Origin: Triglochin maritima | Lineage: Eukaryota; Streptophyta; Magnoliopsida; Alismatales; Juncaginaceae | Reading direction: 5' to 3' | Assembly: GCA_963682175.1 (NCBI GenBank) | Contig: OY821792.1 | Span: 30,812,652 to 30,876,651, forward strand | Length of the DNA: 64,000 nucleotides | Part shown: positions 46,320 through 58,200 of the stretch, one piece after another | Position numbering within the stretch: position 1 is the stretch's first letter | Layout of the letters: each line of letters begins with the position of its first letter | Notes under the pieces: model-generated | What the model was told of the DNA's origin: nothing | Database searches by the model: none | The model's input: only the letters and a program-made list of their open reading frames with translations | Position numbers and translations under genes: made by a program

Positions 46320-49300
46320 TGCTTATACAACAAGAAAAAACATATATTCCATATTGGTATTTTTTTTTCAAATATTGGTATATGGTGTTGGTATTTTTAT
46401 GGTAGAAAAATAATTGCACGTTAATTAAAAGTACATGTTTGGTGGGATTTGGTTAAAAGTAGAATGCACCCTCTTAAAGGCCTATAATTAAGAGGAGGGA
46501 TTCACTGTCCATAAAATTTGTTAATACAAATTTTACATTCATTAATAACTTAATTTAAACTTCAAATGTAAAATCTAAACGGTAGATCTTATTTTATAGC
46601 ACAATATTAATATGCACATCAAATATTTATTAAATTTAGATGTTGTTTTATGTAAGATCAAGTGTTGTCGGGCTTGCAATGATAAGGAAAGACTTGGAGG
46701 ATCTTAGGTTAAGAATCCAATACCAACCTAAATCCAAGTCTAATTCCAACAAGATAAATTACTTAAGCTATATGAGCACAATCCAATAGACTCAATCTCT
46801 AGATATTTCATACCCTAGAAGTCTTTATTTTCTTCACCTATTTCCAGTTCTCTGGAACATTATTTACGTGGAGGGAAGACTAGTCTTACAAGGAAGGGTT
46901 CACTCACATAGGAGAATTCTAGAAATTTCTACTCTAGAAATTTCTTTTTTTTCTCCGCAAGCTTAATTCCATCTCACATTATTAATAAGAGTGTCAATCC
47001 ACATCTCATGCATCCCAAACAAGAGTTATTTTCCAACACTACAAATTAAGAAAGAGACTTGTAGTTGTATTAGTTAGTGAGTGTGTATTATTATAAAGAG
47101 AGTTGTATAAGAGTAATATAGTAATAGAAAACGTAGTTGTGAGTATTTCTCACAAAACAGATGATGTGTAAATTGTATATTGTAATATTAGTTATTATAA
47201 ATACAAACTTACATTTCATCTATAATCAAGTCTCTTGTGCTTTACATGTTCGTGGTTGATGATGACTTCATTACTTTAATCTGATGATTTTGTTCAATCT
47301 TGGTATATCATTTATGGTTGAAAAGGTGGTCTCTTGGTTGTGGAAGAAAATCCAATGAATTCTTTGTCGTTTTAAAAATTATGCTAACAAGATTTGGTAG
47401 ATTTATGGCCAAGCTACACTCCTTTCTTGCAAGTTAATAGAAAGTTTTTAACCTCTAAATAGGTAGGTATAATTCAGATCTCATAGAATGCAAGTGGTCA
47501 CCAATGATCTTACCTAATTATAAATGTACAAGCTAAAACGACTGAATGAGAAATGAAAACTAAACCATTGTTCATCTGAGGTGGTATGTAAAGCAAAATG
47601 CTATAGGAATTCACGAAACCCTTTATTCACCAAAAAGAAGATTTAGTTAAATCAAAAAATTATTGGATATTGGACTCAAAATATATAATGTATCAGATGC
47701 TTCTTTTCCATTAGATTCGATACACTGTATTTCCTTTGCTACCAAAGAATCTTGAATTAATTAAAATTAATTAGCACCCCCCTTTTGTTGTTGTCAAGTA
47801 ACTAGATTCTTCCCTCCAACAATAAAACTTCCCACCCACCTTCAAATACAGACACTTTTCAAAACAAGGAGCTAGAAAACTAGCAGCTGCACTTCCGACC
47901 ATTGAATGATCAAATATAATCTTGAATAAGCTTTACAACACCCAAAACTAAGATTATATATCCTTATGGGCAAATGTGAAGTCCCACAAAGAAAAAGATA
48001 TCAAAAGAATTTGGCTTCTAGGTATGTTTGAAAGTTAAGTTCACCATTAGAATCCAACTTTAAGGGTGACCCACAACTAAAACAAATCCAGCCAATTAAG
48101 GAAAAAATTCTTATTGTGATATGAAGAAAATGGTTCATGCTAATTTTGTATAATCATTTTACTGGATAATTTTTAAAAAAAAAACAATGCCATGAAACAC
48201 ATAAATAATGTAAAGTGTTATTTTTATAATTCACTTAGAAAATGATATTTTGGAGAAGGGTTAATTTTGGATGCATCTAGTAGAATTAGAATAGTTTTTT
48301 CATTAATATTTAGTCGAATTATAAATCTCATAACAAATACAATGTCTTCTGGTATGTCTATCAGAGCTACAGATAGCCCATAAGATAGCCCGTTTTAATA
48401 ATTGGGGAATAAAAGTTAAACAAAGCATATTGTTAAAGTTTAGAGCATAAAAACAGTCTTTGTGACTGGTATTTAAAGAAAACTCAATTGGGACACTACT
48501 ACGGAAAAACTTTACTTGTATAACCAAAATTTCTTGTTGACATTATGGGTTCGGCCGACGATGTTGTTTCTCAGCCCAACCCATTAAATCCCATTCGGGC
48601 TTCTAAAATTAATGAATTTAAGCCTTTCGCCAATTTTGGGTCCATTAGGCAATGAAATGGAAACCTCTCACTTGGAGTCAACCAACATCACGACAAACAA
48701 ACTATTCGGCAAAATCTTCTAGCGATTTTGAACAAATAGACAGGAATCACGTTAAGACACTTTCAACTGTTGGTGTTTAAGACTATTTCCCTTACTGCTC
48801 TCTGCTCTGTCGGTGTTTGTACTTTGTATTGCTTTGCTTATACCTTTTGGTGTTTTATCCTAAAAGCTGTGTTTTTCGTGGCTTTTAGCTTTACCCTTAT
48901 TCCAAACAAACAAACAAAAACTCTTCAAATGTTAGGCATTTAACATTTTTGTAAAATATATTTTTTTCGGAGAAAATGGACAATAATAATTCAACTAAAA
49001 CATAACTTTTGTTTGTTTTCTTTTTGAGAAAATGAATAATAATAATAATACTAAAACATAACTTAAGTAGAAAAAGTAAGGAAATTTCGAAAATCACAGA
49101 AAATAGCTACAAAGGTATACTCAAGAGACTCTATTAACCAATCTTTTTAAGAAGATTTTATCTTATTCAGATTAATCGAGTATTGAATAAATCAAATATA
49201 CATTTAGTAGCCAGAATCTTCCTCTTCTCTCTCTATTATTTCTAATAGGGAATAATCTTTTTAAAAACTAATTTTGGCGATGACCTAACACAAGGCCTAA

Positions 49301-49869
49301 AATTAAATCAAATCAATCCCGTCAATTATTGATATCCTTTCTGTTCACGCAACCCTTTATTTTGCTTTCATTTATAATTTTTGGGTTTCCACTTTTCAAA
49401 CATGTAAACAATATGAGCACATTAATATGGGTTTCGTGAACCTATCCCTAGGTCGCATAGAATCATTACAATCCTTAGTAATACATAGCAAATTATTAAC
49501 TAAAAAAATCACGGTACTATTATCTATTTGCAAGTTTACCCTAAAAACATATCCGTCTTGGTTATAAAACTCTGGCAGTGCAACATATATACCTGATTCT
49601 AGAAAGCATATTCTAAAATGATATACTAATTTTTTTCGTAAAACCCTCGAGATAACTTAAGCAAGTTGCTTTCAGTATTAAAAAACCAAATTTTCTCTCA
49701 ACAAGCAAACATTTTTAATAGGGAAAAGTCACCATCAATATATTTAATGCACATTTCTAACCTAACATGGGTTGCATGATATTAATCACCACCGCCCATC
49801 TATAATTCCTTGCCTGGTTATAACCACACAAAATCACAACCAAGAACGTGCATAGTGAGAAAGAACAAG

Positions 49870-50927
49870 ATGGATTACAAAGCTCTATCTTTCTTCCTTC
49901 TTCTCCTTCCAACCATATCCATATCTCGTGAAACTCTTCAAGGGGTAAGTAAAACCCAGGTCATATCCATTTCCATGTCGAATATTTTCTTAGCCATTTT
50001 ATCAAATAAATGATTTTATGCTATCTATGCTAGAATTTATTTTCTCGTATTTTTTAAGACCTTGTGGTATTGTAACCTTTTATTGATACCTAAATCATCA
50101 GCCTATGCTAGAATTGATTTTACTTTCGATTGCAGTTTTGTTTATGAAAGACATAATGAATCGTGATTATTTCAAAAGAGAGATTATTTAGCAGATCCCT
50201 ACATATATACATGGCTTACAGCTAGACTTCTCATTTTCTCCCTTGGATCACTTTCAAATGGTAACATTATAAAGCAAATAATGAACTTAAGAAGAACAAC
50301 CTTATCTGTCGTACCTCTTTGAAGCTTAAACTCATATATACTGAATTTCGCGAGCAAAGTTGTAGCAAAACCTTAATTTCCATCAAAGCTTAGCAATTAA
50401 TTGTCCTTAGCTATCTATATATAATAATAGCCTTTGGTAGTCCGAACTATACATCAGATGGATGGTTTATGCATCGTACGTAGGACCCGAAGGACAAATG
50501 TGTGTTAACTTTGTACGTCCGAACGAGCTCAATTTGGAAAGGAGGGACGGACTCGATCGTCGGAGTCAACCTTAACGATACCAACGGCAACACCATCTCC
50601 ATTCCCAACCTCGAAGCATGGGGAGGACTAATGGGCCCCGATCATGACTACTACGAGAGAGGTAATCTCGATATATTCAGCGGTCGGAGCTTATGCCTAT
50701 CCGGCCCACCTTGTGTCATGGAACTCTACACCGACGGATATGGACCACACCATGGTTGGTATTGCAACTATGTTGAGGTGACTTCCACCGGACCCCACGG
50801 TGGATGTGGACAACAATTGTTCACCGTCGAGCAATGGCTCGCGACCGACACCCCGCCGTGGCAGCTCAGGGCTGTGAGGGATAACTGTCCCAAGTCACCT
50901 AAGAGGAGCCTTGACTTGAGCATGTAA
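49870..50927 (+). CDS. PLAT-domain plant stress protein (PLAT1/ATS3-like)
   Basis: Two exons, 49870-49944 and 50484-50927, join in phase (GGG|GTAAGT...TAG|GACCCG) to 172 aa. Residues 1-19 (MDYKALSFFLLLLPTISIS) form a signal peptide, so the protein enters the secretory pathway. A single PLAT/LH2 domain follows: CVLTLYVRTSSIWKGGTDSI, LEAWGGLMGPDHDYYERGNL, DIFSGR, HHGWYCNYVEVTSTG and VEQWLATDTPPWQLRAVRDN. This is the arrangement of Arabidopsis PLAT1-type proteins, which are small ER-associated proteins linked to abiotic stress tolerance and lipid or hydrophobic-ligand binding. An alternative name is embryo-specific protein 3-like, as those share the fold. The frame is intact. No paralogue is nearby. 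Confidence 0.9.
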
Positions 50928-51683
50928 TTAAGAGTGTAACACCAATAGCTAGTTGTGTGAGATCGATTTGTGTTGAAATAATTAATAAGATGTTTCGGGC
51001 TTACATGCATGCATGATGGGGTCATTTGAAACCAAACAGCTATCTTCGATCAGTCCTTAATTTGTTGGTTGATCATCTAGTGTTGTCCAAATTAAATAAA
51101 ACTTAAATGATAATAGTGCTTGTGTTTTTACTACACATTATTCTCCCTTTTCCATTAATAACTCACGTAACAGAGTTGATGTTCGACGATTACTCCAGTT
51201 ATTACAAACCATCTTCAACCAATTTGGCAGTAAGAAAATAGACAAACTCTGAACCTACAGGCTACAGATCACGGATGTAGTTGAAACATCCAGATGAAAT
51301 GAGAATAACTATTGGTCAAGAACCAATTGAAGGAAAGGACAAGGGTTCACATCTCGGACACGACCCTGAATTGATTACATGATAATTAACTCCTACCAAC
51401 TGTCAAAAAACAATATCCATCTAAAAAGTGCTAACAACAATACCATAAGTCCATAACAGAGGAACAGGACTACATTCAAAAGCTGATTCCACTGGTGTGC
51501 AATCCCAGCTCTCTGACGCATGAAACGTAAACATAAAATGGAACACTCTATTTAGTACTACACCACCACTTTTGTGAAAAAAACAACCCAGACATGACGT
51601 GGGACATAACTACAACACAGATCCAAAGACCTACAAGGAGAAGGTTTATTGTTCGTCTGGGAAAATCTTATCCTTCATTGCCC
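50928..51683. other. Intergenic between PLAT gene and SDH2-3-like gene
   Basis: The two genes converge here, so both 3' UTRs lie in this interval. Nothing else recognised. Confidence 0.5.
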
Positions 51684-54317
51684 TCATCCGAGCAATCGCA
51701 GATCGAGACTCTTGGGACAAGTTGCAGTGCAATTCCTTATAGTTCTACACCTATACAACTTCTTGTCGTCGTCTGTCAATGCGTCTAGCCTTTCCTTGGC
51801 ATAGTCGTCTCGACTACAACATGCAAAACAACAAAACCAACATCACAACATAAAAGTATATGTTGCTTTGTAACACTGATCATTCTTTTTTTAATCATGT
51901 TCACGTAAATCCTCCAACAATCATGCTACCTTAATTTTCCTCAAGCACTTAAAGTAATTTGAATATTATTTGTAGAAATATGGAGCCAGTAGTTTTGAGA
52001 GTGTCTATAAAACAACCTACCCTTTCGGTGCAAAATTAGAATATAATAGAATGGTATGGAGAGTGTTTTTGAGAGTGTCTATAAAACAACCTACCCTTTC
52101 GGTGCAAAATTAGAATAGAATGGTATGGAGAGTGTCTAACATAACAACAATAACAATTCAAATTAGATGGTATCAACATAAACACGACTAAAACCAGTGA
52201 AGACACGTATTGAAAGAAATAAACAAGAAATTTATTGACTTCGTACCTGTCGGAGATCCAACGATAAGCATGAAGCAGCGGCGCAGGACCGAGAAACTCC
52301 TCTGGGTTCCACCAGTAGGCAGGACAAGCTGTGTTGCAGCATGCACATAATATGCACTCGTACAGTCCATTTAACTTCCTCCTGTCCACTGGAGACTGCA
52401 AGTGTTCCGTCCCATTATCATTCTTTTTCTTCGTTTTCAGCCACGGCTCGATCGACCTAATGTACATACGTGGGCATGTGATTAGTCATGTATTCAATTG
52501 AAGGTATATCTGGTTAAAGGCCTGTTTCTCAGACAAAGCATTTCTATGTTACCCAACTTTGTTTTCTCGGTTCTGAAATTCTGTAAAAAAACACACTTTG
52601 AAGATCTTCGTTGTACAAATGCAGGTCAACTAAAAAATCAATGTTTCAGTTAGGAACAAAAGACCATTGAGTTTTCAGACATATATATTCTTAGGATTCA
52701 AAATCTGGTTTAGGAAGAAGTTAACCAATTGAGTTTATTGCTTTCACCAAAACTCAGATTTTGCACATTTTACTTACTTGACAAAGAATGGCAACAAATC
52801 GAAGTACACAAAGGTTTGATTTGTTATTGAAGTTATGAATTACAATTTGAGACTGCAACGTACATTTAATTGTAGTTTATGAAAAACGAAGTACTTCCAT
52901 CAAAAAACTAAACATGTGCACGATAATACGATTAAAGTATCCAATCTGAACTCATACTTCATTTTCATGATAAAAGAGACTAAAACTAAATATCAATAAC
53001 AAACGCTAGGCTAAAAGGATTGAATTGGAGATTAAATTTTCAAAGTCAAAACTGAAACAGAAGAAAAAACACTTAGCATGTAAAAAAAGAGCTTCCTTAG
53101 GCGGTACATTAAGAGTTTTCATATAGTATAAAACAAATTGAAGTTTGTTGAAAGAGACAACAAATCCTCACTTGTACTGCTGGTAGAATGCCGTGAGGTC
53201 GACGACTAGATCTTTAATGACATACATATGGGGAAGAGGAGTTATGTCGGTGGGCTTGGAGGTGTTTGTATCGATGGGTTGAAGACAAGCGACGTTGTTG
53301 TCCCCATCGATGTTCATGGCGCAGGATCCACATATTCCTTCCCTGCAAGATCTTCTGAAGCTCAACGACGACTCCTGCTCTGCTTTTATCTTCTGAAGTG
53401 CGTCCAAAACCTAACCAATCAAACATCGTCCATTAATTGCTGGATTATTATTGTCGTTACACTTAGAACAAGGCAGAACCCCTTGTATTGTAACCATGCA
53501 GTGGCAACTTGAGCTCCTACATTAATAAGATGGATTTTAAGAACACGTTGAATATTCTTTCTTTCTTGTCGTGTTACGAGTTTATTTATGAATTCATGAT
53601 CGACGTCAACAGTGAGAACCTCATCAATGTGTGATTTTTTTGGCTCTTAAAGCTAGCTCCCTCAGGTAGCTGTTTGTCAATTATGATGTTCGTGTACGTG
53701 TAATTATGATGTCTGAAATCGTGTAATTTTTGTGTGCGCGATAACAACTTCCTACAAAGTTGGTTCAATCATTTTGATGGTTCATAGTGGTAACACGTAG
53801 TAATGATGTTGGATCGAATATTCAAATTAGACTTGCCCACCATAATGGTGCTCGAGACTTTCTTGAACGTGGATTCGCGATCAGGTCTCCACCCGCCTAT
53901 TCTCCCTAACCACAATTTGTTTTAAAAAAACGATCTTAATATGGTACGTACCATGGGCCCACAAGTGGTTAGATCAACATGGAAGGACTGGAGAACGGGC
54001 TTCCGGAGCTTGTCTGGGTCCCACCTATAGATTCTGAACTCCTTCATGGTACTTTTGTGTCCTCCTCTATGCTCCTTCTTCTTCTTCTGAGCAAGTCTTT
54101 GGTAGTTCCAAACCATAGATTGTGCCTCCTGTTGTGCATGGGGATGACCCTTCAGTATGGAGCAGCCTTCAGCTGTATTGGTGATGGTTTCTTCTCCTTT
54201 GATGTGCTTCCCTAACTTGGTGATACCATCTTTCATCCATCCCATGCAGAGACCTCTTGTGCCTCTCATGTTTTGGAGTAGAGGTTTTGATTGTTGGTGA
54301 GTTGGTGGGAGGTGCAT
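51684..54317 (-). CDS. SDH2-3: Succinate dehydrogenase iron-sulfur subunit, SDH2-3-like, frameshifted C-terminus
   Basis: Exons on the minus strand: 54317-53952, 53410-53172, 52456-52247 and 51813-51684; in phase, about 314 aa. SDH2 carries the three Fe-S clusters of mitochondrial complex II. [2Fe-2S] ligands are in [20 protein letters not shown] plus the next Cys, [4Fe-4S] in [20 protein letters not shown], and the third Cys set in [18 protein letters not shown]. Features such as [18 protein letters not shown] and NCTATCPK resemble the seed-specific plant SDH2-3 rather than SDH2-1/2. The frame closes early after [11 protein letters not shown]. About 40 bp of sequence resembling the normal tail (SAIARMRAM) is readable in another frame, suggesting a small deletion, perhaps 7 bp. 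All cluster cysteines remain. The start is uncertain: Met at 54317 or 54269 are both possible, and a mitochondrial presequence is expected. Confidence 0.85.
51992..52139 (-). repeat. 74-bp tandem duplication in an SDH2-3 intron
   Basis: GAGAGTGTCTATAAAACAAC recurs at 51997 and 52071 with nearly identical following sequence. It lies inside the last intron and does not touch the splice sites. Confidence 0.8.
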
Positions 54318-54325
54318 GTGTCAGT

Positions 54326-54331
54326 TGCATG
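54326..54331 (-). promoter_or_regulatory. RY-type motif (TGCATG) near the SDH2-3 start
   Basis: TGCATG at 54326-54331 and again at 54313-54318, with CATGCA at 54979-54984. RY elements bind ABI3/LEC2-type B3 factors and are known to control Arabidopsis SDH2-3 in seeds. Six-base motifs occur often by chance, and the transcription start is unknown. Confidence 0.3.
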
Positions 54332-55299
54332 CTCTTGTTTACGAGAAATGATGCCACTTGGTAAGGTAGGAATAACCGTACTTTCTTTGGAGACTTTGAT
54401 GGACCAAATGTCTGGAGCATTACAACCCGAAGATAAGTGGTATATACCGACCTTCACCCCGAACATTGGTATCCAATGCTAATATATTTCAGGCTTTCAG
54501 CATTTCGTTATTAAGAAGTTTGTGCAAAACCTGGAGCAGTCTTTACTTATATCATGCAACAAATCCCCTTTACTTACTCCAAGAGCACACAAAGTTGGTG
54601 GGATTGCGGTCACACCTGATATCATGCAACATTCTTTACTTATATACCTTTTAATGTAGGAAGACCGCAAGACCAATAAATCTTGAACATTCATAATCTG
54701 TAAGGGGGCGATGCAAATGAAGACGGGAATCGGCCGCTGCAAATAAATGATGCAGTCTTCTGTTCAACATTACTCTCTTGTTACATACATATTAATATTA
54801 GGTAGCAAGTAAATGTTTGTATACATATACATCGAAAATGCCCTCACAATATAGGGAATTTAGATACGACTCCATTTACAAGATACATGGTGACTCGGCA
54901 AAATTGTACCATTTACAAAGCTGGAAATGAATCTCAGAATGTTCAGATAGGAATCAGATGTAACTGTCGATTGTCGATCATGCATATCCAGGACCAAATA
55001 ATCACTTATAAGACATCCACCATCCTCAATATAAGGTAAGGTTGTGGTCGCCTGCACCCTGCGATTGACTGACGACTGACGAGTGTTGTTGCCTTGGAGT
55101 AGTAAACCTTAATCATGTGTGTAAGTTAGGGAAGCACGGGCGCAGATGGACGGCAGACTACATTCAATGCCCAGTACAAACAGAAGCAAAGCCCCTTCAG
55201 TGGCTTCCAAAATGAGTCTTAGCAGTAATTCCTATCACAAGCAGAGCAGCAAATAATCCTCCAACAAATGAGTCTTAGCAGTAAGCACTTGACTACTAC
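54332..55299. other. SDH2-3 upstream region / RNR1 downstream region
   Basis: About 970 bp between two minus-strand genes; it should contain the SDH2-3 promoter and the RNR1 3' UTR. Open frames here are short and motif-free. Confidence 0.4.
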
Positions 55300-58200
55300 T
55301 TATGCTTCCAAGGCAGTAAGAATATCATCATGTGGATGGGTGTCCTCAACTACTCCCCGTACTTCTTGAACAGTTAGAACATCATCACGTGGATGGGATT
55401 CCTCAACTCTAACTTGTATCTCATCCCCAACCTGTTTCCCTATTGACACTGATGCTGAAGCCTGAATGCCAACCTGAAGATGTAGAGCCAGGACAGCAAA
55501 ACTAACTTAACCAAATAATTCAGATAAATTTGTTGGGTGTCCAAAATAACGTATAAGCAAGAAATAAATATATGTAAAAGGCATCAACACCACAAACCCA
55601 ACGCAAAAGGAGAAGTGATGCTTATCAGGAGAGAAAAAATGCATATGTAGTTCAGAAAATGCTTTGTCTCATATCGAACCACAGAAATTTGGACAAATGG
55701 GAAAGAGATTGCAGAAGATGTTGGAATAGAAATCAGGAACTTCGTAAGGGAGCCAAAATTTCAAATGTTTGAGCAAGTATAAGTCCAGTTGCATTTCGAA
55801 TTGTTGGGTCAATTGGAAACAACCTCTATGCTTTCACAATGGTATGGACTGTACGCAGGGGCGGATCCAGAAATTTATTTTGGGTGGGGCAGATTGTCTT
55901 CACATTGGTTGATTTTTTTTGAGGATCCACAATTTTAGAGATGATACTTTAAATAAATTAATTAATTAAAAAAATAAAAAATTGAAAAAAAAATCCTTCA
56001 TATTTTTAAACTTGAATACATTAAAATTAAAACATCTAAAAAATATTACAACCATAAAACACGATACATCAGTTAAACAACTAATTAACTAAATAATTTA
56101 GCATAAAAATAGAAATAAAAAGTCATTACAAAACCATGTTCTATGTAAGTGACGAGACGATCGTTCATCCAATCGTGAAGCTAGTATCCAACAATAATCT
56201 TTCTTAGTTTCTCTTAGTTTCTCACCCACTATCTTACCTTACATATAAGAATGATCTACATTCTTCCTATTCATTTTCTACCATATGATTAACAATTCAC
56301 AAACTCCTCTTAGAACGTCCAAGAACCTATAAGAATAAATGTCCTTCCAAATTCCATATCATTGTTGTCATGTTTGTCTACGCAAAGCTATTGGATCCAA
56401 AAGAAATGTTCCACTAAGATCCAGGGACTCTAATTTACTTGCTATTGAACATGTCACGCCGATATATGGACCTCAAACATCACAAATGACCACACGAACC
56501 AGTAATAGTTAAGATGTGGCCTACTTCGCCCCCATCAACTTACTACACTAACAGACTACCAACAAATCTTTCACACTTCAAAACTTCCTCTCCCAAACAA
56601 AGTCAAGAACACTACTCACATTTCCATTTTAAGCACAATGGCATTGTCTGCTTCAGCTCCACTCCCTAGCCAACTCCACTCCAAAGTCCAAACTATACCA
56701 ACACCAAAACCAACCCCAACACCAAAGAAGGGCTTCTTCGACTTGCTGGCTTGCAGCAGGCCGGCACAAGAGAGGATAAACAGTAGGCTGCCAATGGTGG
56801 GCTTCGCGTCGACAATGGCAGTTAGTTAAGCAAAGGACAAGATCTCCCCGCTCAGCTCTCAAACGGAGGACTCGCGTGGTTCGTGGGCACTGCGGCGGTG
56901 ATGTCATTGGCATCTCTCGTGCCTGTCATCGGTTGGGATTGAAAGAAAGAAAAAAGTGGGGAATTATTTTGGGAAATCTGGGTGGGGCAGTTGCCCCACC
57001 TGCCCCCAACGTGCGTCCGCCCCTGACTGTACGGTTGTGTACACTCAAGACCCCCTCCCCCTCGCCGCAGGAGCCTCTTATGAGGCAGTGGGTAATGTTG
57101 ATGTTGATCACAGAAAAATGAACTCAATTTATATAAAAACTTAAAATACCAACACTTTCTGATGGAAATTGTAGATAGAAAAATCATCAAAATATGCATG
57201 ATGCCAGCAAAATGAACTGTGTACATATATTTTTTAAAAGAAGTTAACATGCATACCTCCAGAAGAAGCAACTCTGCCATCCTATCCCTGACAAAACGAA
57301 GGATCAATGCTTGGAATTTTTTACCCCTGGGTTGCCGCCTCAAAAATTCCAACAACCAATATCTCAAACTGCTATTAGATAGCCTCTTAACTATCCTAGC
57401 TTGCACATTTACTAGTGATGTGATACCCTCTAATTGACCAGCTGAAAATGGAAGAGAGTCACCTCTAAGAAAAGCTTTGACCTGGAGAAAGACATGAAGA
57501 GGTAGTGGTAATTTAAAAAGAAAGAAAAAAATCCCCTATGGATGAGTAGAAATTGAACAACTTCAACATGATTTATATAAATCATCCAAAATTAATTGTG
57601 GTCGTATTGAGTCAAAGGGAAGAGCAGGAAAAAAAACCTGATAATGGGCCAGCATGTCCTGATACCGCCGGATGGGAGAACTGAACTGCACATAACCAGG
57701 AAGTCCCAGAATTCCATGGCGAATAGGCTTTCTGAAATCCATTTCAGCTGCTCGCAATATCTTAACACAAGCAAAGCTTCTAACAGGCCCTTCTGGGAGA
57801 TGAGCAAATGATGAAGCAGGAATATTTGACTGTGGCTGACCTCGGTAAGGCAACGGAATATTGTTGGAGGACCCAAACGTGGCAACAGCTTCCCCACATA
57901 ATAGCATCATCTCTGTTACAAGTCGCATTGCAGATGCTGCCTGATTTTCAACATATAGATTTATTGATGGCTCTGGATCTTCTGGATTAGGAACCCTGAT
58001 GCGGGGTGCTATGGTTGAGGTATCCATTGCACCCTAAGAATATTGATCAGAAGTTAGAGATATGGATGACGATTCAAAAAGAACATCCAAAGTTAAAGAT
58101 GATGGTACTTCTTGTCACCCTATCTGGGGAATTCTAGACCAACCAAAAAGAGCAAGATTATTAAGGTAGAACCTATTAATCAAAACTAATTTATGCAAAA

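Larger units (their letters stand above)
42256..49869. other. 7.6 kb intergenic region, no gene recognised
   Basis: Strongly AT-rich. Contains a (TA)n microsatellite at about 44643-44686, a shorter one near 44867-44881 and a 139-bp tandem duplication at 46036-46319. A possible LTR-like sequence at about 46650-47260 was judged too weak to call. Open frames are short and without motifs. Confidence 0.5.

Noticed and set aside
46650..47260. Possible LTR with AATACAAACTTACATTTCATC-type end and TCAAG flanks
   Set aside because: The ends are not TG...CA for the flanks that match, no partner or internal region is present, and other end choices have no target duplication.
48540..48900. Slightly more complex sequence (GGCCGACGATG...) in the gene-free region
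   Set aside because: No frame, terminal repeats or RNA fold could be supported by eye.
53922..54742. Open frames in other phases around the SDH2-3 first exon
   Set aside because: They show no known motif; only the frame leading into [12 protein letters not shown] is supported by homology.
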